64,000 bases of DNA from Buttiauxella agrestis ATCC 33320 (GTDB taxonomy: Bacteria; Pseudomonadota; Gammaproteobacteria; Enterobacterales; Enterobacteriaceae): the NCBI RefSeq assembly GCF_000735355.1, contig NZ_JMPI01000020.1, forward strand, positions 1 through 64,000, given 5' to 3'. The translations under genes were made by a program, and so were the position numbers. The notes beneath the pieces are model-generated. The model saw only the letters and a program-made list of their open reading frames with translations, made no database searches and was not told the origin of the DNA. This document shows positions 1 to 9,194 of the stretch, one piece after another (position 1 is the first letter of the stretch; each line of letters begins with the position of its first letter).

Positions 1-566
1 ATGGAAGCGCTGAATTTACTCCAGCACTCAATATCATCGTTAATGCGAAAACACAGCGGCCGAGTACCTGTAATACGGTTGAAACGATTTTGGTACATCA
101 AGGCATTGCCGGGGCTTTCTTACCGGTATTTAGTCAGCAAATGGCAAAATCCGGTGTCACGCTACATGCTGATGAAAAATCTTTGCCTGTTTTGCAAAAT
201 GGCCCTGCAGAAGTGGTACCGGTGAAAGCAGAAAATTATGACGACGAATGGTTGTCGTTGCATCTGAATGTGAAAGTTGTTGCAGATATAGATGGCGCGA
301 TTGAACATATTCGCGAGCATGGCACACAGCATTCCGATGCGATCCTGACGCGTACGTTAAGCCATGCAAATCGTTTTGTGAATGAGGTTGATTCTTCAGC
401 AGTGTATGTGAACGCTTCAACTCGTTTCACCGATGGTGGCCAGTTTGGACTGGGTGCGGAAGTGGCAGTGAGTACACAGAAACTTCATGCTCGTGGCCCG
501 ATGGGACTTGAAGCTTTGACGACATACAAATGGATCGGTTTCGGCGACGATACTATCCGCGTTTAA
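1..566 (+). CDS. proA: Glutamate-5-semialdehyde dehydrogenase, C-terminal part
   Basis: This is the gamma-glutamyl phosphate reductase of proline synthesis, which reduces glutamyl-5-phosphate to glutamate-5-semialdehyde with NADPH in the cytoplasm. The gene is cut by the left edge. Its frame is open from base 3 and gives the last ~187 of the ~417 residues usual for the family. The visible part begins just before the conserved segment [12 protein letters not shown], which carries the catalytic cysteine of the aldehyde dehydrogenase fold. It ends with the typical [16 protein letters not shown]. proB is expected immediately upstream, outside the window. A strong hairpin follows the stop codon. 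A second open frame over bases 1-225 is only a shadow. Identification is secure. Confidence 0.97.
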   Translation, partial: GSAEFTPALNIIVNAKTQRPSTCNTVETILVHQGIAGAFLPVFSQQMAKSGVTLHADEKSLPVLQNGPAEVVPVKAENYDDEWLSLHLNVKVVADIDGAIEHIREHGTQHSDAILTRTLSHANRFVNEVDSSAVYVNASTRFTDGGQFGLGAEVAVSTQKLHARGPMGLEALTTYKWIGFGDDTIRV

Positions 567-575
567 TCTATATAA

Positions 576-627
576 AGGTAATACATCTAAATCTGGAAAT
601 TATAAGATGATGTATTACCTCTTTTGA
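576..627 (+). terminator. Probable terminator of proBA
   Basis: A perfect 12-bp inverted repeat (arms 576-587 and 609-620) begins 9 bases after the proA stop codon and is followed by a T-rich stretch. The stem is AT-rich, so its strength is uncertain. Confidence 0.7.
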
Positions 628-993
628 TTTCAGTCATCACTTTTACTCACTATTCTTCTTGAAGTTAGGATGTTTTTTTTAAAACATACCTCTCAATTAA
701 CATTCTATTTTTTCCAGTTAATTAAATTGCCATATTAAATAATTGGTTGTTTATATTTTCGAGGTTGTGGGAAAAGAGGGTTTGTTATTTGTGTGGTTTA
801 TGTTTTTATTTTTGTTGGTTACGTTGTGTTATTAGTTTGTTTCCGTACTTAATCAAGAAACTAATTGAACGAATTGCTTTAGGAACATAATAATCCTCCT
901 GGCTAATACAATTACACGTATTGGTGTTAACTGCTTACTGCATTGACTATTGATGGACCAACATAAGATTAAGTCCCTTGGGAGGGATGACAA
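628..993. other. AT-rich leader region of the autotransporter gene
   Basis: This 366-base stretch between the proA terminator and the autotransporter holds no convincing gene. It is strongly AT-rich and should contain the autotransporter promoter, but I cannot assign -35/-10 boxes with confidence (a TTGACT at 943-948 lacks a good -10 partner). In E. coli a threonine tRNA gene (thrW) follows proA. No tRNA-like cloverleaf is visible here. Confidence 0.5.
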
Positions 994-3948
994 ATGCATT
1001 CTTGGAAAAAGAAACTCGTTGTATCTCAACTAGCAGTGGCCTGCACTTTGGCAATTGCCTCTCAGGCAAGTGCTGCAAGTAATGATGTCTCCGGTACGAC
1101 ATACAATACTTTCGTTCACTACAATGATTCTACTTATACCGATGGTGTTTACTATCAGGGATATGCCGGCTGGAATAACTATGATACTGATAGCTTCTAC
1201 AATGGTGATATTTATCCGGTAATCACTAACTCTACTGTAAATGGTGTTATTTCCACGTACTATCTGGATGATGGTATTTCTACCAACACCAATGATAATA
1301 GCCTGACAATCAAAAACAGTACCATTCACGGTATGATCACTTCTGAGTGTATGACCACGGACTGTGCCGATGGTCGTACAGCGGATTATAACTATGACCG
1401 ACTAGCATTGACCGTTGATAATTCAACAATTGATGACAACTACGAATATTACACTTACAACGGCACGTATAATGACGCAGCAGATACGCATGTTGTAGAT
1501 GTATACGATATGGGTACGGCGATCACTCTGAATCAGGAAGTTGATCTTGTCATTCAAAATAACTCACACGTCGCGGGCATAACCCTGACTCAGGGCTATG
1601 AGTGGGAAGATATTGATGACAATACTGTTAGCACTGGCGTAAACAGTGGTGAGGTGTTCAATAATACAATTACTGTCGCTGATTCTACCGTGACTTCCGG
1701 TTCCTGGACGGATGAAGGTTCATCTGGGTGGTTTGGAAACACTGGCAATGCAAGTGATTATAGTAATACTCCTACTGCTGATGATGTTGCGATCGCAGCT
1801 ATTGCGAGCCCGTATGCTGACAATGCCATGCAGACAACCGTAAACCTCAGCAATTCTACGCTGATGGGTGATGTTGTCTTCTCAAGCAACTTTGATGAGA
1901 ACTTCTTCCCGAACGGTGCTGATTCTTATCGTGATACCGATGCCAATGTTGATACTAACGGTTGGGATGGCACTGATCGCATGGATGTTACCCTGAATAA
2001 CGGTAGCAAATGGGTTGGCGCAGCCATATCTGTACATCAGGTTGAAATTGATACTGATGAAGATGGTGTCAATGACTCTTATACTTATGCACCAGGCACT
2101 GATGCAACTGCAACACTAATCGATATCGCAGCTAATAGCCTGTGGCCATCATCAACTTACGGTATCGATAACGCTGATACTGCATATGATGAAGGTCATG
2201 TTGCTGGTAACGAAGTTTATCAGAGCGGCCTGTTCAACGTAACGCTGAACGGTGGTTCAGAATGGGATACTACCAAAGCATCTCTGATTGATACGCTGAA
2301 TATTAACAGCGGTTCTTTGGTAAATGTGGCTGATTCCTCTTTGGTTTCTGACTCGATTACTCTGACCGGCGGTTCTGCTCTGAAAATCGGGGAAGATGGT
2401 CATGTTGCAACTGACTCTTTGACTATCGACAACAGTACCGTATCTCTGGCTAATGATGTTTCTGCTGGCTGGAATGTGAGTGATGCTGCTTTGTATGCAA
2501 ACACCATCACTGTAACCAACGATGGTCTGTTTGATGTGAATACCGATCAGTCAAGCTCAAGCTCATTCCGTACTGATGTACTGAACGTGACCAGCACTAC
2601 TGATGCTTCCGGTAATATCCACGCGGGTACTTTCGACATTCACAGCAACCGTTATGTGCTGGATGCTGACTTGAGCAATGACCGTACCAACGACACTTCT
2701 CAGTCTAACTACGGCTACGGTGTGATCGCCATGAATTCTGATGGTCACTTGACCATTAACGGTAATGGCGACGCTTATGATGTTGATCAGTCAGAAGCAG
2801 GTCAGAACGAAGTCGATAATGTTGGTGACAACGTTGCTGCCGCAACCGGTAACTATAAAGTGCGTATTGACAACGCAACTGGTAAGGGCTCAGTCGGTGA
2901 CTATAACGGTAACGAGCTGATCTATGTGAACGACAACAATAGCACTGCGACCTTCTCTGCGGCCAACAAAGCAGACCTGGGTGCTTACACGTATCAAGCT
3001 GAGCAGAATGGTAACAGCGTTGTTCTGAAGCAGGATCGATTGACTGACTACGCCAACATGGCGTTAAGTATCCCTTCTGCAAATACCAACATCTGGAACC
3101 TGGAGCAAGATGCTCTGGCAACACGCCTGGCAAATGGTCGCCATACGCCAACAGCTGATGCTGGCGGTGCATGGGTCACTTACATCGGTGGTAGTTTCTC
3201 CGGCGATACTAACGTCTTGAACTATGACCAGGATGTTAATGGCATCATGGTTGGCCTGGATACTGTGGTTGAAGGTAACAGTGCTAAGTGGACTGTTGGT
3301 GCTGCGGCAGGTTTTGCTAAAGGCGATATCAGTGATAACAGCGGCCAGGTTGATCAGGACAGCCAGTCTGCCCGTATCTATTCCTCTGCTCGCTTCCAGA
3401 ACAACATCTTCCTTGATTCAACGTTGAGCTATAGCCATTACAGCAATGATTTATCGGCTACCATGAGCAACGGTGCTGCGGTTAGCGGAGATGCTTCTTC
3501 TGATGCCTGGGGCTTTGGTATGAAGCTGGGCTACGATCTGCAACTTGATCAGCACGGCTATTTGACTCCATATGCTTCTATCTCTGGCCTGTTCCAGGAT
3601 GGTGACAACTACCAACTTAGCAATGATATGAAAGTGGGTAGCCAGTCTTACGATAGCATGCGTTATGAGTTAGGTATGGATGCTGGTTATACCTTCGACT
3701 ATGGTGATCAGGCTCTGACCCCGTACTTCAAACTGGCTTATGTCTATGACGATTCAAACAGCAATAGTGCTGATGTGAATGGTGATAGCATAGACAATGG
3801 AGTTGAAGGTTCTGCCGTTCGTGTAGGATTAGGTACTCAGTTTAGCTTCACCAAAAACTTCGCTGCTTATGCTGACACTAACTACCTGGGTGGTGGTGAT
3901 GTTGATCAAGACTGGTCTGCGAATGTGGGTGTGAAGTACACCTGGTAA
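994..3948 (+). CDS. ehaB: EhaB/UpaC-type autotransporter adhesin
   Basis: This is a self-transporting (type Va) surface protein of 984 residues. Relatives EhaB and UpaC of pathogenic E. coli lie at the same locus next to yaiV and promote biofilm formation and binding to matrix proteins. Residues 1-27 form a signal peptide ending in SQASA. The passenger (about 28-710) is rich in Asn, Asp, Ser and Thr, with repeated short motifs (NNS, NST, LTVDNST) of the kind that fold into a beta-helix. No serine-protease GDSGS motif is seen. The last ~270 residues are the beta-barrel translocator, starting near GGAWVTYIGGSF and ending VGVKYTW with the usual terminal aromatic residue. A strong ribosome site (GGGAGG, 980-985) fixes the start. 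The family is clear; ligand and expression conditions cannot be read from sequence. Confidence 0.92.
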   Translation: MHSWKKKLVVSQLAVACTLAIASQASAASNDVSGTTYNTFVHYNDSTYTDGVYYQGYAGWNNYDTDSFYNGDIYPVITNSTVNGVISTYYLDDGISTNTNDNSLTIKNSTIHGMITSECMTTDCADGRTADYNYDRLALTVDNSTIDDNYEYYTYNGTYNDAADTHVVDVYDMGTAITLNQEVDLVIQNNSHVAGITLTQGYEWEDIDDNTVSTGVNSGEVFNNTITVADSTVTSGSWTDEGSSGWFGNTGNASDYSNTPTADDVAIAAIASPYADNAMQTTVNLSNSTLMGDVVFSSNFDENFFPNGADSYRDTDANVDTNGWDGTDRMDVTLNNGSKWVGAAISVHQVEIDTDEDGVNDSYTYAPGTDATATLIDIAANSLWPSSTYGIDNADTAYDEGHVAGNEVYQSGLFNVTLNGGSEWDTTKASLIDTLNINSGSLVNVADSSLVSDSITLTGGSALKIGEDGHVATDSLTIDNSTVSLANDVSAGWNVSDAALYANTITVTNDGLFDVNTDQSSSSSFRTDVLNVTSTTDASGNIHAGTFDIHSNRYVLDADLSNDRTNDTSQSNYGYGVIAMNSDGHLTINGNGDAYDVDQSEAGQNEVDNVGDNVAAATGNYKVRIDNATGKGSVGDYNGNELIYVNDNNSTATFSAANKADLGAYTYQAEQNGNSVVLKQDRLTDYANMALSIPSANTNIWNLEQDALATRLANGRHTPTADAGGAWVTYIGGSFSGDTNVLNYDQDVNGIMVGLDTVVEGNSAKWTVGAAAGFAKGDISDNSGQVDQDSQSARIYSSARFQNNIFLDSTLSYSHYSNDLSATMSNGAAVSGDASSDAWGFGMKLGYDLQLDQHGYLTPYASISGLFQDGDNYQLSNDMKVGSQSYDSMRYELGMDAGYTFDYGDQALTPYFKLAYVYDDSNSNSADVNGDSIDNGVEGSAVRVGLGTQFSFTKNFAAYADTNYLGGGDVDQDWSANVGVKYTW

Positions 3949-4033
3949 TAATATAGAAATAGCTTAGTTCAGAGATATAATTTCTTGCGCCTCATTAATA
4001 TTATATCTAATCCGAGTTAAATGTTTATAATAA

Positions 4034-4066
4034 ATGCCTGTCTCTAATAGTGACGGGCATTTTATT
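4034..4066 (+). terminator. Terminator after the autotransporter gene
   Basis: A 9-bp stem (4034-4042 with 4052-4060, one G-U pair) is followed by TTTTATT. It lies between the autotransporter and yaiV, both on the plus strand, and suggests separate transcripts. Confidence 0.7.
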
Positions 4067-4097
4067 AACCTCCCCCCAAGATAAAGGAATATCTATT

Positions 4098-4718
4098 ATG
4101 TATACAAAACCATTGACCCAGCTCGAAAGTATTCGCAGCAGGTTGGTGGGGGTTGGCAAGATGTTTACCGTGCCAGCGGACAGTGAATTTAGTATGTTCA
4201 ATGAAAAAGGCGAGGCATTAATATTGTTTTTTAGTGAGGGGAGTATTCTATTACACAGAGAAAAAAATGATGTTTTGATGGAGCTTGTTTCTTCACCAAC
4301 ATTAATCGGCATGGCGAATGTATTTCATAAGTCTCATATTGAATATCGCATAACAACTCAAACCGATTGTCAGGGCTTTTCTCTTCCAGTAAGTCAGGCT
4401 TTTGAGGTCATAGAAAAAAATAAATTATGGCAACAAGCATGTCACTGGACAACATATCTTTTACGCAGTTTTGAGCAGCGTGATGCTAACTTCGTCGGAG
4501 CCACTACTTATTCACAAATTCGGGCCACTTTACTTTTGATGGACTCATGGAGTCCCGATCTTCGAGCCCGTACAGGCGTGATTAATTTTATACAAAAAAG
4601 AACAAAAATATCACGCTCAGTCATTGCGGAAATATTGTCCGCGCTTCGCAAAGGAAACTATATTGAGATGGAAAAAGGCAAGCTGAAATCAGTGAGTCAT
4701 TTACCAAGTAGTTATTAA
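4098..4718 (+). CDS. yaiV: Transcriptional regulator YaiV/IprA
   Basis: This is a 206-residue Crp/Fnr-like regulator. In Salmonella the orthologue IprA restrains resistance to hydrogen peroxide. Residues ~1-120 fit a degenerate cyclic-nucleotide-binding-type beta-barrel. The C-terminal winged helix contains TKISRSVIAEILSALRKG and ends KGKLKSVSHLPSSY, closely matching E. coli YaiV. The frame stays open 16 codons further upstream, but the ATG at 4098 is chosen because an AAGGA site (4084-4088) precedes it at proper spacing and it gives the family's usual length (~207). It sits upstream of and convergent with ampH, as in E. coli, and shares a bidirectional hairpin with it. Confidence 0.93.
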   Translation: MYTKPLTQLESIRSRLVGVGKMFTVPADSEFSMFNEKGEALILFFSEGSILLHREKNDVLMELVSSPTLIGMANVFHKSHIEYRITTQTDCQGFSLPVSQAFEVIEKNKLWQQACHWTTYLLRSFEQRDANFVGATTYSQIRATLLLMDSWSPDLRARTGVINFIQKRTKISRSVIAEILSALRKGNYIEMEKGKLKSVSHLPSSY

Positions 4719-4721
4719 AAA

Positions 4722-4745
4722 AGCAGGTCGATTTATCGACCTGCT
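4722..4745. terminator. Bidirectional terminator between yaiV and ampH
   Basis: A perfect 10-bp stem with a 4-base loop lies between the convergent yaiV and ampH stop codons, flanked by an A-run on the left. It can serve both transcripts. Confidence 0.8.
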
Positions 4746-4751
4746 CAGTTA

Positions 4752-5909
4752 TTAAGATGCTGGATTTACTTGTGGTATGAAACCGCTTAATTCTGAAACT
4801 AAATCATTCACACCGTCACTCATATTCACAAAACGAGTTAATGGTGAGCGAGTGACAACGACAAAAACACCCACATTACTTTCTGGAACCATCGCCATAT
4901 AGGTGATAAAACCGCCTCCGCCGCCAGTTTTCTGCACAATACCCGGACGACCCTTTTTAGGTGCCATATACACCCAACCCAGTCCTAAAGCATCTGCTTT
5001 TCCCGGTACATCCATACCAATAACTTTAGTCAATTGCGCACGTTGATAGATAAGAGTCTGCATTCTGTCGGCTTGGGTATTGCGACGGTGGAAGTCAGAA
5101 GTCAGGAATTGTTGCATCCAACGCATCATATCGTCTGGTGTGGAATAAACTCCGCCGCTACCAATGGCTGCGAGAGTGTTATCACAAGGGCTGGCTCCTT
5201 TTTCCGCCACCATCAAGCGTTTGCACTGATCGGGCGAGGGCGTGAATGTGGTGTCCTTCATGCCGAGGGGACGGGTAATCTGTTCTTCAAATAAAGCGGG
5301 ATAAGGCTTCCCGGCTGCACGTGCCAACGCGTCCGCAAGCAAATCAAAAGCTAAATTTGAATAAGAGGCGATAGTTCCAGGAGCACTTTTTAAACTCGCA
5401 GTGGCAAGCCAATTCCAACGTTGATCGCGCGTGGGCCAGGTAAACACGGTGCGATGAGCGGCACCGCCGGGCTGTTCGCGAGGTAAAGCACTGGTATGTG
5501 TTGCCAGATTCACCAGAGTGATAGGTTTACCGTTGTATGTGGGAACTCTGGCACCTGCGGGAGCGTATTTGCTCAACGGATCATTCAGTTGAACTTTGCC
5601 CTGATCTAACATTTTGACCAACATTTCGCTGGTCATTAGCTTGCTCAGGGAAGCAATGCGGATAACCGAGTCCAGTTGCGGGCGAACGTTATTGCCAGGC
5701 CTGGTTTCACCGAAGCTTCTGAAAACGCGCTGATTACCATCGATCACCACCATCGCCATACCAGTCGCACCAGTACCGTAATAAATATGATTGGCATAAC
5801 GGTCTGTAATATCTGAAGCAAAAACAGGATCGGGTGAAGTTTGTGCAAAGCTCAAAATTGGCAGCGCGGCAATAACGAGCGCAGCTAAGCGCGGGAGACG
5901 AATTTTCAA
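4752..5909 (-). CDS. ampH: D-alanyl-D-alanine carboxypeptidase/endopeptidase AmpH
   Basis: This is a class C beta-lactamase-fold penicillin-binding protein that trims and cleaves peptidoglycan peptides in the periplasm. It is related to AmpC but has little beta-lactamase activity. Length is 385 residues, as in E. coli. A signal peptide covers residues 1-22 (hydrophobic core, ends SFA). The active-site motifs are in order: SLSK at about 87-90 (nucleophile serine and general-base lysine), YSN near 207, and KTGG near the C-terminus. It converges on yaiV. In E. coli it is divergent from sbmA, but here lpxP and a hydrolase gene lie between. Identification is secure. Confidence 0.96.
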   Translation of the reverse strand: MKIRLPRLAALVIAALPILSFAQTSPDPVFASDITDRYANHIYYGTGATGMAMVVIDGNQRVFRSFGETRPGNNVRPQLDSVIRIASLSKLMTSEMLVKMLDQGKVQLNDPLSKYAPAGARVPTYNGKPITLVNLATHTSALPREQPGGAAHRTVFTWPTRDQRWNWLATASLKSAPGTIASYSNLAFDLLADALARAAGKPYPALFEEQITRPLGMKDTTFTPSPDQCKRLMVAEKGASPCDNTLAAIGSGGVYSTPDDMMRWMQQFLTSDFHRRNTQADRMQTLIYQRAQLTKVIGMDVPGKADALGLGWVYMAPKKGRPGIVQKTGGGGGFITYMAMVPESNVGVFVVVTRSPLTRFVNMSDGVNDLVSELSGFIPQVNPAS

Positions 5910-6340
5910 CGCAGGTAACCCATTAGACGAAGTGGAGCGATATTGATTGATCGTATTTATACTACTCTACAGCGCTGCGCAAACGTGGAAAATGAGGAAT
6001 GTGATGAGAAAAAACGTAACGTGGCATTTCAGCGAGTTTTTTGTGCGTTAATTCGCCTGCGCTGCCAACAAAGTAAAAGATAAAATCAGACATTCTTAGG
6101 TTCTTTTATGAGCGACAAACAGCTTATAACTCCTATAACTGACGGAATAGGACGAAATTCGCAAAAAAACTGACAACATCTATACATGGCTTGATTAGAA
6201 AATGCGTATCATCAGAGCCACTATAATGACCGTGCTGCAACTATTACCGCCGGGTGGCGTCTTAGTCATGGCAATCGCTGTACCGCTAATGATTCAGTTC
6301 CTTATGCGATACACACTAATCACGCATACAGAAGTTGATA
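5910..6340. other. Divergent ampH/lpxP intergenic region
   Basis: These 431 bases should hold the ampH promoter (minus strand) and the lpxP promoter (plus strand). No operator is recognisable. Two small plus-strand reading frames are visible. One of 21 codons starts at 6108, with AGG 7 bases upstream. A hydrophobic one of 48 codons (6202-6348) runs into the lpxP start. Neither is supported well enough to be called a gene. Confidence 0.4.
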
Positions 6341-7267
6341 ATGTCTAGCAAACAGTTTTTCCGAAAAGATCTCCTTCACCCCCGCTATTGGCTGACCTGG
6401 TTTGGTCTGGCTATTTTGTGGCTTTGGGTACAACTACCCTATCCCGTATTACTGAAAATGGGTGACGTAATTGGCCGGGCGTCAATGCGTTTCCTTAAAC
6501 GCCGGGTTTCCATTGCCCGCCAGAACCTCAAACTTTGCTTCCCACACTACAGCGACGAGCAAATTGATAAACTCGTAAAGCAGAATTTCTCCTCGCTGGG
6601 GATGGGGTTGATTGAAACGGGTATGGCCTGGTTCTGGTCTGATGCGCGGGTTCGCAAATGGTTTGATGTCAGCGGGCTTGAGCATATCACCGCCGCTTGC
6701 GACAAAGGGAAAGGCGTGCTGGCTATCGGCGTGCATTTTATGTCGCTGGAACTAGGGGGCCGTGTGATGGGTCTTTGCCGTCCAATGATGGCGATGTATC
6801 GCCCGCATAACAATAAAGCGATGGAATATGTTCAAACCCGTGGGCGTTCGCGTTCCAATAAAGCCATGATCGACAGACGCAACTTAAAAGGCATGGTGAA
6901 GGCGCTGAAATCCGGTGAAGCGGTGTGGTTTGCACCCGATCAGGATTACGGCCCGAAAGGCAGTTCATTTGCACCCTTCTTCGCCGTACCGCAGGCTGCA
7001 ACGACCAACGGGACTTACACCATTGCCCGTCTGGCAAAGCCCGCACTTCTCACGATTGTGCTATACCGCAAATCTGATGGCTCAGGCTATCAGCTGGTTA
7101 TTGGGGCGGAAATGGACGATTACCCGATTGATGATGAACAAGCTGCCGCTGAGTACATGAACCGTAAAATTGAACACGAAATCATGCGTGCACCTGAACA
7201 GTACCTGTGGTTGCATCGTCGTTTCAAAACCCGACCACCTGGCGCACCTAAACTTTATACCGTTTAA
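6341..7267 (+). CDS. lpxP: Lipid A acyltransferase, LpxP type
   Basis: This inner-membrane acyltransferase adds a secondary acyl chain (palmitoleate in E. coli LpxP, induced by cold) to the Kdo2-lipid IVA precursor of lipopolysaccharide. It has 308 residues. The N-terminal segment HPRYWLTWFGLAILWLWVQLPYPVL gives a membrane anchor and matches E. coli LpxP better than LpxL. The HX4E catalytic motif is seen as HFMSLE in GVHFMSLELGG, followed by MYRPHNN, RSNKAMI, WFAPDQDYG and the C-terminal RRFKTRPPG. The ATG at 6341 is preferred over an upstream TTG at 6335 because AGAAG lies 6 bases before it. In E. coli lpxP lies far away on the chromosome. Whether this is the only copy is not known. LpxL is a less likely alternative. 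Confidence 0.85.
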   Translation: MSSKQFFRKDLLHPRYWLTWFGLAILWLWVQLPYPVLLKMGDVIGRASMRFLKRRVSIARQNLKLCFPHYSDEQIDKLVKQNFSSLGMGLIETGMAWFWSDARVRKWFDVSGLEHITAACDKGKGVLAIGVHFMSLELGGRVMGLCRPMMAMYRPHNNKAMEYVQTRGRSRSNKAMIDRRNLKGMVKALKSGEAVWFAPDQDYGPKGSSFAPFFAVPQAATTNGTYTIARLAKPALLTIVLYRKSDGSGYQLVIGAEMDDYPIDDEQAAAEYMNRKIEHEIMRAPEQYLWLHRRFKTRPPGAPKLYTV

Positions 7268-7322
7268 TGCTCAAACCGGGTTGTGCTACGCTCTTTCCTT
7301 CTGAGACGAAGAGAGCGAAATC

Positions 7323-7844
7323 ATGGCAGCCCTACGTGTACTAATGGTTATTGATATGCAGAATGGGGTGTTTGATGCCCCTCGTCATAATCGTGAAATG
7401 TGTACGAAACGCATTAACCAGCTGATCGACGCCGCCGATAAAGTCATTTTTATCCAGCATACTGAACAAGGGCTGGAGCAAGGGACAGCGGCATTTGCTT
7501 TGTTGCCCGAACTTCATCAACCTGCTGATGCGCTTTATATCACCAAAACTGCATGCGATGCGTTTTATCGCACAGACCTTGAAGAAGTTCTCACCCGTCA
7601 TCAAATAAACGAATTTGTGGTGTGTGGTTGTGCAACGGATTATTGCGTTGACGCTACTATTAAAAATGGAGCCAGCCGTGGTTATGCTATGACTGTCGCC
7701 CTTGATGCCCATACCACAGCAAATCGTCCGGCGGCTCTTGCCGAAGTGTTGATCGAGCATTACAACGATGTCTGGCGCAACTTTACGATTCCGGGAAATA
7801 CTCTGCGAGTAAAAACGACCGCAGATATCCTCACCGACTGGTAA
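7323..7844 (+). CDS. Isochorismatase-family cysteine hydrolase
   Basis: This 173-residue cytoplasmic hydrolase belongs to the isochorismatase-like fold. The family's catalytic triad is visible as D11 (VIDMQ), K75 (ITKTACDAF) and C108 (TDYCVDAT). Members cleave amides such as nicotinamide or pyrazinamide, or vinyl ethers. The substrate of this one cannot be told. It follows lpxP by 55 bases on the same strand and precedes sbmA, and is absent from this place in E. coli. Start ATG at 7323 has a GAGAG-like site upstream. Confidence 0.8.
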   Translation: MAALRVLMVIDMQNGVFDAPRHNREMCTKRINQLIDAADKVIFIQHTEQGLEQGTAAFALLPELHQPADALYITKTACDAFYRTDLEEVLTRHQINEFVVCGCATDYCVDATIKNGASRGYAMTVALDAHTTANRPAALAEVLIEHYNDVWRNFTIPGNTLRVKTTADILTDW

Positions 7845-7942
7845 AGCACCCTTAGCCTGACATCTCTTGATACAACATTGAGCGAGCCTTATCGCGCCCG
7901 GGTGGTCATAACAATAAGAGTTTGTTTTCAGGAGTGTTGTAG

Positions 7943-9160
7943 ATGTTTAAATCGTTTTTCCCTCGTCCGACAGCCTTTTTTCTGTCGGCTTTTATTTGGG
8001 CGATGATCGCCGTTGTTTTCTGGCAAGCTGGCGGAGGCAATTGGCTTCAACGTTTGGCCGGAGCCTCAAATGAGGATCCTATTAGTGCTGCGCGTTTTTG
8101 GTCATTAAAATCGCTGGTTTTCTACGGTTTCTATGCTGTTAGTGTGGGCTTGTTTTATCTATTTTGGTCTGTTTATTCCCCGCATCGTTGGCAGCGCTGG
8201 TCGATACTTGGTTCAGCACTCATTGTGTTCGTCACCTGGTTTTTAGTGGAAGTGAGCGTTGCCATTAACGCCTGGTATGCGCCATTTTACGATCTGATTC
8301 AGCAGGCGCTCAGTGCTCCTCATAAAGTCACTATCAGCCAGTTTTACAGTGAGCTAGGTATTTTTCTCGGCATTGCGTTAATTTCAGTGACCGTTGCGGT
8401 GTTAAATAACTTCTTTATTAGCCACTATATTTTCCGCTGGCGTACGGCAATGAACGAATATTATATGGAGCATTGGCAACGCCTTCGACATATTGAAGGT
8501 GCTGCGCAGCGTGTGCAGGAAGACACCATGCGCTTTGCTTCTACGCTCGAAGATATGGGGGTCAGCTTATTGCAGTCGATCATGACCCTGATAGCCTTTC
8601 TTCCTGTGCTTGTCGCGCTTTCTCCTCACGTGCCAGAACTGCCGCTCGTAGGGCATTTACCGTATGGGCTGGTTATTGCGGCGATTGTCTGGTCTGTGAT
8701 GGGAACCGGCCTGTTGGCGGTTGTGGGGATTAAATTACCTGGATTGCAGTTTAATAATCAGCGTGTTGAAGCTGCTTATCGTAAAGAGCTGGTTTATGGC
8801 GAAGATGATCCATCACGCGCAGCGCCTCCGACGATTAAAGCTCTCTATAATGCGGTGAGACAGAATTATTTCCGCCTTTATTTCCATTACACTTACTTTA
8901 ATATTGCCCGTATTCTCTATCTGCAAGTCGATAATATTTTCGGGCTCATTTTGCTGTTCCCGTCTATTGTGGCCGGAACGATTACCCTTGGTCTAATGAC
9001 GCAAATAACCAATGTGTTCGACCGCGTGCGCAGTGCATTCCAGTATCTAATTAACTCGTGGACTACGCTGGTGGAACTGATGTCCATCTACAAGCGTCTG
9101 CGCAGTTTCGAGCGCACTTTGCAGGATATACCTGTCGAAGAAGCGGGTGAGATAGTCTAA
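7943..9160 (+). CDS. sbmA: Peptide antibiotic transporter SbmA
   Basis: This inner-membrane, proton-driven importer takes up microcin B17, microcin J25, bleomycin and proline-rich antimicrobial peptides. It has 405 residues (406 in E. coli). Several hydrophobic segments are seen (about 10-30, 65-85, 95-115, 145-165, 205-225, 240-265 and around 330-350), in line with the ABC-transporter-like membrane domain without an ATPase. Signature stretches include [15 protein letters not shown] near the start and [13 protein letters not shown] near the end. Start has AGGAG (7931-7935) upstream. In E. coli yaiW follows directly and is co-transcribed. Here an efflux operon on the other strand separates them. 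Confidence 0.97.
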   Translation: MFKSFFPRPTAFFLSAFIWAMIAVVFWQAGGGNWLQRLAGASNEDPISAARFWSLKSLVFYGFYAVSVGLFYLFWSVYSPHRWQRWSILGSALIVFVTWFLVEVSVAINAWYAPFYDLIQQALSAPHKVTISQFYSELGIFLGIALISVTVAVLNNFFISHYIFRWRTAMNEYYMEHWQRLRHIEGAAQRVQEDTMRFASTLEDMGVSLLQSIMTLIAFLPVLVALSPHVPELPLVGHLPYGLVIAAIVWSVMGTGLLAVVGIKLPGLQFNNQRVEAAYRKELVYGEDDPSRAAPPTIKALYNAVRQNYFRLYFHYTYFNIARILYLQVDNIFGLILLFPSIVAGTITLGLMTQITNVFDRVRSAFQYLINSWTTLVELMSIYKRLRSFERTLQDIPVEEAGEIV

Positions 9161-9165
9161 AAGAA

Positions 9166-9190
9166 AACGGGCGGATAAATTCCGCCCGTT
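9166..9190. terminator. Bidirectional terminator between sbmA and the efflux operon
   Basis: A perfect 10-bp GC-rich stem (9166-9175 with 9181-9190) with a 5-base loop lies between the convergent sbmA and emrB-like stop codons. Confidence 0.8.
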
Positions 9191-9194
9191 TGAT

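Noticed and set aside
1-225. 74-codon open frame at the left edge
   Set aside because: It runs in a different frame from proA over the same bases. Only the frame open from base 3 gives the conserved ProA sequence.
567-993. Possible threonine tRNA (thrW) behind proA, as in E. coli
   Set aside because: No cloverleaf or CCA-ended acceptor stem can be drawn. The region is too AT-rich. No tRNA was seen anywhere in the window.
2756-3172. 138-codon antisense frame inside the autotransporter gene
   Set aside because: No ribosome site, odd composition, and it lies wholly within a well-supported gene. A shadow frame.
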